DNA of 64,000 nt from HKCCE3408 sp039191215 (GTDB lineage: Bacteria; Pseudomonadota; Alphaproteobacteria; Rhodobacterales; Rhodobacteraceae), in contig JBCCXT010000015.1 in the NCBI GenBank assembly GCA_039191215.1, forward strand, positions 3,395 through 67,394, read 5' to 3'. Positions 9,248 to 17,384 of the stretch are shown here, piece after piece. The position numbers and the translations under genes were made by a program. The notes under the pieces are model-generated. The model was not told where the DNA came from and did no database searches. It saw only the letters and a program-made list of their open reading frames with translations. How positions within the stretch are numbered: the first letter of the stretch is position 1; the number at the start of each line of letters is the position of its first letter.

Positions 9248-10429
9248 ATGGTCTATGATGTCGTTGTTGTCGGTGGCGGCCCTGCTGGGGCTACAGCCGC
9301 GCTGGACCTTGCGCGGTCCGGCCTATGCGTCGCAATGCTTGACCGTGCCGGGCGGATCAAACCCTGCGGTGGTGCCATTCCGCCGCGGCTGATCGCAGAT
9401 TTCGACATTCCCGAAGACCAGCTCGTCGCACGCATCCAGACCGCGCGGATGATTTCGCCAACCGGGCGCCGCGTCGACATCCCGATCGAAAACGGTTTTG
9501 TCGGCATGGTCGACCGCGAACACTTCGATGAATACCTGCGCGGCCGTGCCGCAGAAGCTGGGGCCGACCGCGTCACCGGGACATTCGTGCGCATCAATCG
9601 CGACGGCAACACACCGCAGGTCATCTACCGCGCCAAGGGCGAAACCGACACACGCAGCCTTTCAGCAAAGCTGATCATCGGCGCTGACGGTGCGCGGTCG
9701 AATGTCGCCCGCCAAGAGGTCCCGGATGGTGACAAAATCCCATATGTCATTGCCTATCACGAGATCATCGAGGCGCCCGGACCGCGCGGTGACTACCATC
9801 CCGACCGCTGCGACGTTGTCTATGACGGGCGCATCAGCCCCGATTTTTACGGCTGGGTCTTTCCGCACGGATCGCAAGCCAGTGTCGGCATGGGTTCGAT
9901 GGAAAAGGCCGTGGACCTCAAACAGGCCACAGCCGATCTGCGCGAAGCTTCCGGTCTGGCCGATTGTCAGACGATCCGCCGCGAAGGGGCGCCGATCCCG
10001 CTCAAGCCGCTTGATCAATGGGACAATGGCCATGATGTGGTTCTGGCCGGGGATGCGGCGGGGGTCGTTGCCCCATCCTCCGGCGAGGGCATCTATTATG
10101 CCATGGTCGGTGGGCGCGTCGCCGCAACAGCCGCCGCGGCCTGCCTGGCCTCAGGTCGCGTCAAGGACCTTGGCCTGGCACGCAAGCTGTTCATGCGCGA
10201 GCACAAGACCGTATTCCGCGTTCTGGGCGCGATGCAGGACGCCTATTACAAATCCGATGATCGGCGCGAACGCTTTGTCAGCCTGTGCCACGATATCGAT
10301 GTTCAGCGCCTGACTTTTGAGGCTTACATGAACAAAAAGCTTGTGCGTGCCCGCCCGCTGGCCCATCTCAAGATCGGTTTGAAGAATATCGCCCATCTGA
10401 CGGGCGTGATACCGGCGACGCGCGCATGA
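9248..10429 (+). CDS. bchP: Geranylgeranyl bacteriochlorophyll reductase
   Basis: BchP is a flavoprotein that reduces the geranylgeranyl tail of bacteriochlorophyll to phytyl. The N-terminal Rossmann FAD motif is VVVGGGPAGATAALDLA, and a second FAD-contact motif is VVLAGDAAGVVAPSSGEGIYYAM. I chose the ATG at 9248, 393 residues, because a GGGGAG ribosome-binding site lies 8 bases upstream; a GTG at 9239 overlapping the previous stop is the alternative. The stop overlaps the idi start (ATGA). Confidence 0.94.
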   Translation: MVYDVVVVGGGPAGATAALDLARSGLCVAMLDRAGRIKPCGGAIPPRLIADFDIPEDQLVARIQTARMISPTGRRVDIPIENGFVGMVDREHFDEYLRGRAAEAGADRVTGTFVRINRDGNTPQVIYRAKGETDTRSLSAKLIIGADGARSNVARQEVPDGDKIPYVIAYHEIIEAPGPRGDYHPDRCDVVYDGRISPDFYGWVFPHGSQASVGMGSMEKAVDLKQATADLREASGLADCQTIRREGAPIPLKPLDQWDNGHDVVLAGDAAGVVAPSSGEGIYYAMVGGRVAATAAAACLASGRVKDLGLARKLFMREHKTVFRVLGAMQDAYYKSDDRRERFVSLCHDIDVQRLTFEAYMNKKLVRARPLAHLKIGLKNIAHLTGVIPATRA

Positions 10430-10950
10430 CGATCATGATCCCTGCCTGGGTCGATGGGGAATTGGTCCCGGTCGAAAAACTCGAAGCCCATGTCAGGGGT
10501 TTGCGGCATCGCGCGATCTCGGTGTTTTTGATGCGCGGTGACCAGGTTTTGCTGCAGCGCAGGGCGCTCAGCAAATATCACACGCCAGGTCTTTGGGCCA
10601 ATGCCTGCTGCACGCATCCGCATTGGGGCGAAGAAACCGGCCCCTGCGCCGTGCGGCGGCTGGAAGAGGAGCTGGGACTGGCCGGTGTGGCGCTGAACTA
10701 TCGCGACACCGTCGAATACCGCGCCGATGTCGGTGGTGGGCTGATCGAGCATGAGGTTGTCGACATCTTTGTCGGCCAGCTCGCACCAGGCACGGAGCCG
10801 CAGCCAAACCCGGATGAGGTGATGGACACAATCTGGCGCCCGCTTGACACACTGGCCGAAGAGGTCGCAGCCGCGCCAACTGGTTTCACGCCGTGGTTGG
10901 CCATCTATTTGCGCGACCATGCCACGACCATTTTTCGCGAGTTAGCTTAA
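10426..10950 (+). CDS. idi: Isopentenyl-diphosphate delta-isomerase, type I
   Basis: Idi interconverts IPP and DMAPP, supplying the allylic primer for CrtE and the bacteriochlorophyll tail. The 174-residue Nudix-fold protein has the catalytic cysteine in the NACCTHPHWGEE motif (Cys61/62), the Nudix-like RRLEEELG helix and the metal-binding E-H-E at residues 108-110. It is the last gene of the bchG-bch2-bchP-idi operon (4-base overlap with bchP), an association well known in Rhodobacter. It converges on dxs across a 100-bp gap in which I see no clear terminator. Confidence 0.95.
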   Translation: MTIMIPAWVDGELVPVEKLEAHVRGLRHRAISVFLMRGDQVLLQRRALSKYHTPGLWANACCTHPHWGEETGPCAVRRLEEELGLAGVALNYRDTVEYRADVGGGLIEHEVVDIFVGQLAPGTEPQPNPDEVMDTIWRPLDTLAEEVAAAPTGFTPWLAIYLRDHATTIFRELA

Positions 10951-11050
10951 GCTTTGCGACCGGCGCTGATTTGGGCGCAGGTTTTCGACGCGATCTTCAT
11001 ACTGCACGGCAGTTTTCGCGGCATGCGCGTTGCCAGGTCTCGGCTGCGTC

Positions 11051-12970
11051 CTAGGCGCGCGCTTCGCCAAAATTGGCGGTCTCGATCCCCATTGCCCCAA
11101 GGGCGGTGCGCGCGATGTCATCCGCCGTCAGGCCGGCATCGGCGTACATATCCGCAGGGCTGGCCTGGTCGATGAAGCGGTCGGGCAGGGTCATGGTGCG
11201 CACAGCAAGACCGCAATCGAGCAATCCGGCGCTTGCCAGGTGATGCAAAACCATGCCGCCGAACCCCAAAACCGCGCCTTGTTCGACGGTCAGCAACACA
11301 TCGTGATCGGCCGCCAAGCCGTTGATCAGCTCAGTATCGAGCGGTTTGGCGAAACGGGCATCTGCAACGGTCACGCTGATGCCGCGCGCCGTGAGATCTT
11401 CGGCCGCACACAGTGCCTCCGCAAGATGCGCGCCAAAAGACAGGATGGCCACCTGGTTGCCCTCACGCAGGACGCGGCCCTTGCCAATTTCCAGTACGTC
11501 ACCGGTTTCAGGCAGATCGATGCCGACACCCTCCCCGCGCGGGTAGCGCACCGCAATCGGGCCGCTGTCATGGGCGGCCATCGTCGCCATCATATGCACA
11601 AGCTCTGCCTCATCGGCGCAGGCCATCACACTCATGTTCGGCAGGGCGGACAGATAGCCAATGTCAAACGCGCCTGCATGGGTCGGCCCGTCAGCGCCGA
11701 CAAGCCCGGCCCGGTCGAGGCAGAACCGCACGGGCAAATTTTGCAGTGCCACATCATGTACGATTTGATCATAGCCGCGCTGCAGGAAACTCGAATAGAT
11801 CGCGCAGAACGGCTTTAGGCCGCCCGCCGCCATGCCTGCGGCAAAGGTTACGGCATGCTGTTCGGCGATGCCGACGTCAAAAACGCGTTTCGGATGGGCT
11901 TTGGCCAGGGCGGTCAATCCGGTGCCGCCAGGCATCGCGGCGGTAACGCCGACAATCTTTGGATCTGTGTCTGCAAGGCGGGATAGAGCCTTTCCAAAAA
12001 CGCCAGTATAGCTTGGTGCATTGGGTTTTGACTTTTTCTGCTGGCCGGTGGCGACGTCGAATTTGGCAACGCCATGATAACAATCATCCGCCCCCTCGGC
12101 CGGCGCGTACCCTTTGCCTTTGACCGTGACGGCATGGATCAGAATGGGCTTGGTGGCCCGCGTCTTCGCCGCGCGCAACACGGTCAGAAGCTGGCCCATA
12201 TCGTGCCCATCGATCGGGCCGACATAGTCAAACCCCAGATGGTCAAACAGCGTGCCCTGACCCACGGCGCCGGTGACAAGCTGGCGCGCACGCTCGGCCC
12301 CGGCGCGCAGCGGCTCCGGCAGATGTGCGGCCATGTCATCGGCCATGTTCTTGAACGCCATGAACGGTGCATTGGCGTAAAGGCCCGACAGATAGCTGGA
12401 CATGGCGCCGACGGGCGGGGCGATCGACATCTCATTGTCGTTGAGGATCACAAAAAGCCGTCGGCCCTCCGCACCGGCATTGTTCAGCGCCTCATAGGCC
12501 ATGCCCGCGCTGATCGAGCCATCGCCGATCACAGCGATTGCGTCCCCGGTTGCCTCACCCAGGTCACGCGCCATGGTGAAGCCAAGCGCGGCCGAGATGC
12601 TTGTTGAGGAATGTGCCGCGCCAAACGGGTCGTAGATGCTCTCGGCGCGCTTGGTAAATCCGCTCAGCCCACCCTTTTGCCGAAGCGTCCGGATCCGGTC
12701 ACGTCGGCCGGTCACAATCTTGTGGGGATAACATTGGTGGCCGACATCCCAAATGAGCTTGTCGTAGGGCGTGTTAAAGGTGGCATGTATCGCCACGGTC
12801 AGCTCTACCACTCCAAGCGATGAGCCCAAATGCCCGCCGGTCTCGGACACCGCGGAGATCGTCTCGGCGCGCAATTCATGGGCGAGCTTGGCAAGATCGC
12901 GATCCGATAGACGTCGCAGATCGGCAGGGCTATCGACCTGATCGAGGATCGGGGTGCTGGGTTTGGTCAA
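11051..12970 (-). CDS. dxs: 1-deoxy-D-xylulose-5-phosphate synthase
   Basis: Dxs condenses pyruvate and glyceraldehyde-3-phosphate using thiamine diphosphate, the first step of the MEP isoprenoid pathway. The protein contains the ThDP motif (IGDGSISAGMAYEALNNAG) in the N-terminal third, then the transketolase-like pyrimidine-binding and C-terminal domains, total about 639 residues. I prefer the TTG at 12970, with GGGAGG 5 bases upstream, over the in-frame ATG at 13009. In Rhodobacter dxs lies downstream of the puf operon; here it follows a decayed pufC. This second isoprenoid gene supplies carotenoid and phytol synthesis. Confidence 0.95.
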   Translation of the reverse strand: MTKPSTPILDQVDSPADLRRLSDRDLAKLAHELRAETISAVSETGGHLGSSLGVVELTVAIHATFNTPYDKLIWDVGHQCYPHKIVTGRRDRIRTLRQKGGLSGFTKRAESIYDPFGAAHSSTSISAALGFTMARDLGEATGDAIAVIGDGSISAGMAYEALNNAGAEGRRLFVILNDNEMSIAPPVGAMSSYLSGLYANAPFMAFKNMADDMAAHLPEPLRAGAERARQLVTGAVGQGTLFDHLGFDYVGPIDGHDMGQLLTVLRAAKTRATKPILIHAVTVKGKGYAPAEGADDCYHGVAKFDVATGQQKKSKPNAPSYTGVFGKALSRLADTDPKIVGVTAAMPGGTGLTALAKAHPKRVFDVGIAEQHAVTFAAGMAAGGLKPFCAIYSSFLQRGYDQIVHDVALQNLPVRFCLDRAGLVGADGPTHAGAFDIGYLSALPNMSVMACADEAELVHMMATMAAHDSGPIAVRYPRGEGVGIDLPETGDVLEIGKGRVLREGNQVAILSFGAHLAEALCAAEDLTARGISVTVADARFAKPLDTELINGLAADHDVLLTVEQGAVLGFGGMVLHHLASAGLLDCGLAVRTMTLPDRFIDQASPADMYADAGLTADDIARTALGAMGIETANFGEARA

Positions 12971-13141
12971 TTTTCCCTCCCTTATTAAGCACTTGCCGAA
13001 ATTCGGCACCAGGGCCCACAGAATGTGACAGCGGTGCTGACGATCTGCGTCGAACCTGGCCCGCTCATCGCCAATGCGCCGACGAACCGGCCGGCGTCAC
13101 TCATAAGCGTTGCAATCGTGGTCGCCGCCGATCTTGGCCAG

Positions 13142-13449
13142 CTATGGTTTGTTGACGACCGCGTTCATCCCTTGCCATCGCTGTTGATAGCCTTGGTGAC
13201 AAGTTCGGCCGTCGACCAAGGGCACTTCGTGGAAAGCCAGGCCGCAATTTTGGGCAAAATGGCCTTTTCCAGCAAAGGCACGCAGCGGTCAGTGATGTCC
13301 TGGACCATGCGAATGCCAGGCCTGGCCGCCACCCAACTTGCAGTGACCCGCGCATGGTCGCAAAACGCCCGGCCTTTGTGACAAATACGCAATTCACACC
13401 CAAGGAATTGGCGAGGTATCTCATGAAGCGTTGTCTGTGTCGTTGCCAT
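13142..13449 (-). pseudogene. pufC: Remnant of pufC (tetraheme reaction-centre cytochrome c), C-terminal end only
   Basis: Three successive reading frames together spell the end of PufC. Frame one (from 13424) gives MRYLANSLGVNCVF. After loss of exactly one base at 13383 the text continues in the frame of the 94-codon ORF as CHKGRAF...GIRMVQD, restoring heme motif three (C-V-F-C-H). In the third frame VDGRTCHQGYQQ followed by GMNAVV gives heme motif four, but its first Cys is Gly (GRTCH), and a stop follows at 13142. In intact PufC these blocks are contiguous (SLGVNC-x2-CH, GIRMV-(R/Q)-D, C-x2-CHQG). All of pufL, pufM and about two thirds of pufC are missing between this and pufA. The apparent 94-residue ORF (13165-13449) is therefore not a gene. 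Confidence 0.85.
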
Positions 13450-13450
13450 C

Positions 13451-13477
13451 GCCGCGGGCGGGCGCGCCGCCCGCAGC
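13451..13477 (-). terminator. GC-rich hairpin after pufA (puf intercistronic stabiliser)
   Basis: On the minus strand the RNA can form an 11-bp stem (GCTGCGGGCGG paired to CCGCCCGCGGC, one G-U pair) with a 5-base loop, 15 bases after the pufA stop. In Rhodobacter a hairpin at this place, between pufA and pufL, protects the pufBA message from 3' decay and raises the antenna to reaction-centre ratio. Here it is kept although pufL is gone; what follows is the pufC remnant. Confidence 0.75.
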
Positions 13478-13492
13478 AGTTTTAGGGTTTGA

Positions 13493-13657
13493 TCAGAAGC
13501 CAGAAGTTGAGGCTGCTTGCTCGAACCAGTTCAGACCCGACGACAGGACCACCAGGTGGATCATTGCCGCGAGGAGGAACAGGAACACGCCCTGGGCCAC
13601 GAAAACGCGGCGCGGGTCGAAGATGAGCCAGATTTTGTAGAATTTAGACAAAAACAT
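13493..13657 (-). CDS. pufA: Light-harvesting 1 alpha polypeptide
   Basis: LH1 alpha is the single-helix membrane protein that binds bacteriochlorophyll and carotenoid in the core antenna ring. The 54-residue protein begins MFLSKFYKIWLIFDPRRVFV, nearly the same as the Rhodobacter PufA N-terminus. The transmembrane helix is VFLFLLAAMIHLVVLS, in which the histidine of AAMIH (residue 34) is the bacteriochlorophyll ligand. It starts 8 bp after the pufB stop. All diagnostic residues are intact, so it still looks like a working antenna subunit even though its usual partner genes pufLM are absent downstream. It is below the length threshold of many gene finders. Confidence 0.95.
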   Translation of the reverse strand: MFLSKFYKIWLIFDPRRVFVAQGVFLFLLAAMIHLVVLSSGLNWFEQAASTSGF

Positions 13658-13665
13658 GGCTCACC

Positions 13666-13824
13666 TCATGCTCCGCCGCCGAACCAAGGCGCCCAGATGT
13701 ACGTGGCGACATGAGCTACAAGGCATGCACCGGCAAAGAGCCAGAGCCCGCTCAAATACACCGCGTGCAGCTCTTGCGCCTGCTCGTCGGTCAGACCCGT
13801 GAAAGACAGGTCACTTTCAGCCAT
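13666..13824 (-). CDS. pufB: Light-harvesting 1 beta polypeptide
   Basis: LH1 beta pairs with PufA in the core antenna. The 52-residue protein begins MAESDLSFTGLTDEQAQELH, matching the Rhodobacter beta consensus GLTDEQAQELH. It has one membrane helix (LWLFAGACLVAHVATYI), with the bacteriochlorophyll-ligating His at residue 38 and the terminal YIWAPWF motif. A strong ribosome-binding site (GGAGG, 7 bases before ATG) is present. It lies upstream of pufA, as in all puf operons, and 217 bp after pufQ. Confidence 0.96.
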   Translation of the reverse strand: MAESDLSFTGLTDEQAQELHAVYLSGLWLFAGACLVAHVATYIWAPWFGGGA

Positions 13825-14041
13825 AAACTTTCCTCCGGAACGTTAGACTGATGCCGCGCACCCCGCGGCCGGGCCCCGACAAAGCCTCATTGCCCTGCCG
13901 GCAATCCGCCCGCCCAGGGCGAGCCCCAAGCGGATGGAAATCAGTCTCGGTTCCGGTCTGACCGAGGTTTATTTTGGCCATCCACGCGCGAGGTCTGACT
14001 TAGGCGCGCAGCGGCAATCTCGGGCCTGTTGCCTTGCGGCG
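13825..14041 (-). promoter_or_regulatory. pufQ-pufB leader region
   Basis: These 217 bp between pufQ and pufB hold no gene. I see a perfect 6-bp stem hairpin (ATTGCC / GGCAAT with 5-base loop, 13889-13905) and GC-rich palindromes beside it, and the strong pufB ribosome-binding site at its end. No TGT-N12-ACA box is present. Processing or an internal pufBA promoter is possible, but no promoter could be identified by eye. Confidence 0.4.
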
Positions 14042-14263
14042 TCAGGCCGAGAAGATCATGGGCGTGATGACACGCGCCTGGCTCCAGGCACGGGCCACGG
14101 GGCCCTTATTGGTAACGGGCCCGCCGCGCAGCGCGGCGATGGCCCAAGCGATCAGCGCAAGCGGCAGGGCTGCCGCAAAAATGATCGCGAAGTAAAAGGT
14201 GAACTCCGCCCGCGGCGGCTTTGACCGCGACGAAATGGGCGTGTTGGATGTGGCGTCAGCCAT
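14042..14263 (-). CDS. pufQ: PufQ, bacteriochlorophyll carrier/regulatory protein of the puf operon
   Basis: PufQ is a small membrane protein required for normal bacteriochlorophyll formation, thought to act on pigment flow early in the pathway. It has 73 residues (Rhodobacter about 74-77). The conserved N-terminal PRAEFTFYF before a membrane helix (IIFAAALPLALIAWAIAAL) and the terminal GPVARAWSQARVITPMIFSA closely resemble known PufQ. The ATG at 14263 overlaps the bchZ stop by 8 bases and is preceded by GGGAGG. It links the bchCXYZ genes to pufBA in one superoperon. Confidence 0.92.
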   Translation of the reverse strand: MADATSNTPISSRSKPPRAEFTFYFAIIFAAALPLALIAWAIAALRGGPVTNKGPVARAWSQARVITPMIFSA

Positions 14264-15746
14264 CCGTGCCTCCCTTTTTTTGTTGAGATGTCCCTGTTTG
14301 AGCCGCGCCCAGATGCGCGACGATGTCTCGCGCGACCCGGTCGGCCCCGTTTTCCAACGCAGCACGCTCGGCCGCATCGCGTAATGTCTTTGCCGCCGAG
14401 ATACGCGTCAGCACCGGATGCTCAGCGACAATCCGGTCCAGCAGCTGCTGCGCGTCGGCATCCCAGGGAAAGTCCCGCTTCAGCGTCGCAGGCGTTGCTT
14501 CGGCGGCATCAAGCTGGGCGCCCAAAGGCAGGATGTGGAACAGCGCATCGAAGAGCCCGTTGCAGATCTCCTGCAAAAGATAGGCGGCACCGGAATAGCC
14601 CATGAACGGCGTGCCAATCGCGCGGCGGATGGCGGCGCCCGGAAAGCTTGCCGGTATGAAGGCAGGCTGCGGGCCATGGCCGCCGCCAAGCTCTGCGAGA
14701 TACATTTTTTCGTTGATCGACCCCAACACAACCAGCGGACGGGTCTGCGCGATCTGATCGCGCACGTCATCATTGTCGGTCTTCTGCCCGGCGATGCGGC
14801 CAACGGCGAAGGCACAGGGCAGGCCCAACTCGTCTTCCAAGTAATGGCGGATGCCACGGGTATAGGTTTCATTCGCGACGATGCCAAAGCTGGCCGTGGC
14901 AAAGAAATCCTGCGTGACTGAGCGCCAGAGGTCCCATACCGTTTTTAGGGTCGAGTGCTTTTCGCGGGCGATGAAAGGCTCCGGGTCGAGACCGAGCATA
15001 GCGCCCAGCTTGCGCAGGAATTTTGTTGTGGAATCAACGCCAATTGGTGCTTGCAGATAGGGTTTGCCCAAGACTTCCGCCAGCCCGCGGCCAAATTCGC
15101 GGTACATGACCACATTGGCATCGGCATTGACCAAGTTGCGCATCTCAGCCAGATGCGCGCCCATTGGCATGACCATGTTAAGCTCGGCTCCGATACCCTC
15201 AATCAGCCGACGGATCTCATGCAAATCGCTGGCCATGTTAAAGGTGCCATACATCGGCCCGAGGATGTTGACGCGGGGCTTGGCGTCCGGATCGCGTTTC
15301 TTCTCCGGCGGCATGCGGCCCTTGGTCTGGCCCCATTCGGTGAAAAGCCAGGTCATCGCCCGGTCGGCGGCCTGCCACTGATCTTCATCGATGGTGCGCG
15401 GCAGGAAGCGTTGGATATTCGTGCCCTGGGGCGTGACCCCGCCGCCGATCATCTCCGCGATCGATCCGGTCACCACAACGGCAGGCAGGGCCGGATCGAG
15501 CGTCTTCCAGGCGCGCTTCATCGCGCCTTCGGTACCGTCGCGGCCGAGCTCTTCCTCGCCCAACCCTGTGGTCACGATGGGCAGCTCATGCGGTGGCAGC
15601 GCGTCGGTGTAATGCAACACACTGGTCACGGGCAGGTTTTCGCAGCCAACCGGGCCATCGATCACAACTTGCAAGCCCTTGACGGCGCAGAAGGCGTAAA
15701 CCGCCCCCCAATAGCCCCCGGCCCTATCGTGATCCTGGATCAGCAT
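14256..15746 (-). CDS. bchZ: Chlorophyllide a oxidoreductase subunit Z
   Basis: BchZ forms, with BchY, the catalytic component of the nitrogenase-like chlorophyllide oxidoreductase (COR), which reduces ring B to make the bacteriochlorin. It has 496 residues, typical of the family. N-terminal cysteines at 20 (YAFCAVKG) and 35 (GPVGCENLP) lie in the NifK-like cluster-binding region. The start shares one base with the bchY stop (TGATG), and the end overlaps pufQ by 8 bases. No lesion seen. Confidence 0.96.
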   Translation of the reverse strand: MLIQDHDRAGGYWGAVYAFCAVKGLQVVIDGPVGCENLPVTSVLHYTDALPPHELPIVTTGLGEEELGRDGTEGAMKRAWKTLDPALPAVVVTGSIAEMIGGGVTPQGTNIQRFLPRTIDEDQWQAADRAMTWLFTEWGQTKGRMPPEKKRDPDAKPRVNILGPMYGTFNMASDLHEIRRLIEGIGAELNMVMPMGAHLAEMRNLVNADANVVMYREFGRGLAEVLGKPYLQAPIGVDSTTKFLRKLGAMLGLDPEPFIAREKHSTLKTVWDLWRSVTQDFFATASFGIVANETYTRGIRHYLEDELGLPCAFAVGRIAGQKTDNDDVRDQIAQTRPLVVLGSINEKMYLAELGGGHGPQPAFIPASFPGAAIRRAIGTPFMGYSGAAYLLQEICNGLFDALFHILPLGAQLDAAEATPATLKRDFPWDADAQQLLDRIVAEHPVLTRISAAKTLRDAAERAALENGADRVARDIVAHLGAAQTGTSQQKKGGTDG

Positions 15747-17239
15747 CAGATCATCCGCTCCGCTTCCGCGGCGCGCTTCGCCTTGTCGAGTTTCTTTTGG
15801 GTCTGCGCGCGGAAATCAGGCCGCAGATTGGGCTCGCCTTCCCAGACACCGGCCGTGTCGTCTTTGCCGACGCCTTCGAAAAAGTCGCGCATCGTATCCA
15901 TGCGCTCCTTGTTTGCGATGGCTGCGTTCACAACCTGCGCCAGGCTGCCCGCACCCGCCGGGCCCATAAGCGGGCGGGCCGAGATAAGATTGGTGAAATA
16001 GAGGCCCGGAATGCCCAACTCCTTGGCCTTTTGCACCACTGGCGTTGTGCCGATGGCGAGATCGGGTTGCACCGCCTCCATCGCCGCGCAATCGTCTTCT
16101 AAAGAGGCTCTAAACTGCACTTTTGTGCCTTTTGAGGTGAGCCAATCGAGATCGGGCTCCGACCATTTCGTGCGCGCGCATGCGGTACCAACATACGGCA
16201 CCTGCGCGCCGCTTTCGATCAAAAGGCGCGCGACCAAAAGCTCCGATCCCTCATAGCCCGAAAGTGTGATCGTGCCGTCGACCGGCGCACCTTCCAAGGC
16301 GCCTTTGATGACTGGCAAAAAGGTGTTCTGGGCATCAGCCACTTTGGGCGCAACGTCAAACGCGTCGCCCACGGCCGCAAGCCAAGCTGCAGTTCCGTCA
16401 TAGCCCACCGGCCCAGAACCCAGGATCGGGCGTCCGGCCGCCTCAAATTCTCGGATAGCGGCAGTATAGAACGGGTGGATCGCGGCCACCGCGCCACAAT
16501 CCAGTGCAGAATAGAGCTCGCGCCACTCACGACAGGGAACGACCGGACCTGCCGCCAGACCGAGAGGCGCGAGCATCCCACCGACACCTAGCGGATCAGC
16601 AGGAAACATTTCGCCCAACAAAGTCACTGTTGGGCGGTCTGAAACACCCGCAGTCGGAGATTGTACCGGACCGGCCTCCGCCTCCGTGCGGGCATAGTTG
16701 AGCATGGCACCGGCCAGGATATCCTTAGCCTCTGCATGCGTTGGGACGCCAAATCCCGGCACATCAATGCCGATGATCCGAACGCCGTTAATCTCATCTG
16801 GCAACAGCCGCAGCGGCACCCCGCTGGCCGTGGGCACGCACAAATTGGTCACGACAATTGCGTCATACTGCGCGGGGTCGGCCATATCGTGCACCGCGTC
16901 GCGGATATCTTCGAACAGCTTGCCGGTAACCAGGGTTTCGGAATTGAACGGCACGTAGCCCACAGACCGGCGCGCGCCGTAGAAATGGCTGACAAAGGTC
17001 AGCCCATAGACGCAGCAGGCCGATCCGGACAAAACTGTGCCAACGCGGCGCATCCGCAGGCCCACGCGCAACGAGCCAAAGGCCGGGCACATGCTTTGCG
17101 GCTTGTCATGCGGGCCGGCCGGGTAATCGGCGGCATAACGGTCAAGCAGTTCGGACTGCCCCGCCGAGCGTGCGGCCACATCCATCGCCTCGCCCGAATG
17201 GCAGCCGGCTTTTGCTGTATATGTGGCCGCATCTTTCAT
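15746..17239 (-). CDS. bchY: Chlorophyllide a oxidoreductase subunit Y
   Basis: BchY is the NifD-like partner of BchZ in chlorophyllide oxidoreductase. From the ATG at 17239 (MKDAATYTAKAGCHSGE) it has 497 residues, a normal length; the longer open frame to 17266 is not needed. Cysteines in QSMCPAFGSLR, SGSACCVYGL and VTNLCVPT are placed as in the cluster-binding N-terminal third of BchY. It starts 4 bases after the stop of a 46-residue ORF, so coupling with the small ORFs upstream is likely. Confidence 0.95.
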   Translation of the reverse strand: MKDAATYTAKAGCHSGEAMDVAARSAGQSELLDRYAADYPAGPHDKPQSMCPAFGSLRVGLRMRRVGTVLSGSACCVYGLTFVSHFYGARRSVGYVPFNSETLVTGKLFEDIRDAVHDMADPAQYDAIVVTNLCVPTASGVPLRLLPDEINGVRIIGIDVPGFGVPTHAEAKDILAGAMLNYARTEAEAGPVQSPTAGVSDRPTVTLLGEMFPADPLGVGGMLAPLGLAAGPVVPCREWRELYSALDCGAVAAIHPFYTAAIREFEAAGRPILGSGPVGYDGTAAWLAAVGDAFDVAPKVADAQNTFLPVIKGALEGAPVDGTITLSGYEGSELLVARLLIESGAQVPYVGTACARTKWSEPDLDWLTSKGTKVQFRASLEDDCAAMEAVQPDLAIGTTPVVQKAKELGIPGLYFTNLISARPLMGPAGAGSLAQVVNAAIANKERMDTMRDFFEGVGKDDTAGVWEGEPNLRPDFRAQTQKKLDKAKRAAEAERMI

Positions 17240-17243
17240 CGGG

Positions 17244-17384
17244 TCAGTCTTGATCCTTCTCGGCACTCTGCCGAACGTCTTTTTGCAACTTGCGCCATTG
17301 GTCGGGCTTCACGCGCACAAAACCCCGCTCATCACGGCAGGGCACATCATGGTTTTTGCATTCCTCACACATCTCGCCCCGCAT
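17244..17384 (-). CDS. Small Cys-containing ORF between bchX and bchY
   Basis: A 46-codon ORF beginning MRGEMCEECKNHDVPCRDER, or 42 codons from the second ATG at 17372. It contains a C-x2-C-x6-C pattern (Cys6, Cys9, Cys16) and a basic, Lys/Arg-rich C-terminal half. It overlaps the end of the preceding 60-codon ORF by 20 bases and stops 4 bases before the bchY ATG, so it is well placed for translation in the bchCXYZ-puf operon. I recognise no family. The Cys pattern might bind a metal or cluster; this is inference only. It is too short for most automatic gene calls. Confidence 0.55.
   Translation of the reverse strand: MRGEMCEECKNHDVPCRDERGFVRVKPDQWRKLQKDVRQSAEKDQD

Noticed and set aside
13028..13105. 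A 39-codon ORF (MSDAGRFVGALAMSG...) between the pufC stub and dxs
   Set aside because: Short, no clear ribosome-binding site, no recognisable similarity; probably chance in degraded DNA.
13165..13449. A 94-codon ORF after pufA that could be taken for a new hypothetical gene
   Set aside because: Its residues from CHKGRAF onward match PufC only when joined to other frames on both sides, and its first 22 residues are an out-of-frame reading of the same PufC sequence; it is a decayed fragment, not a gene.
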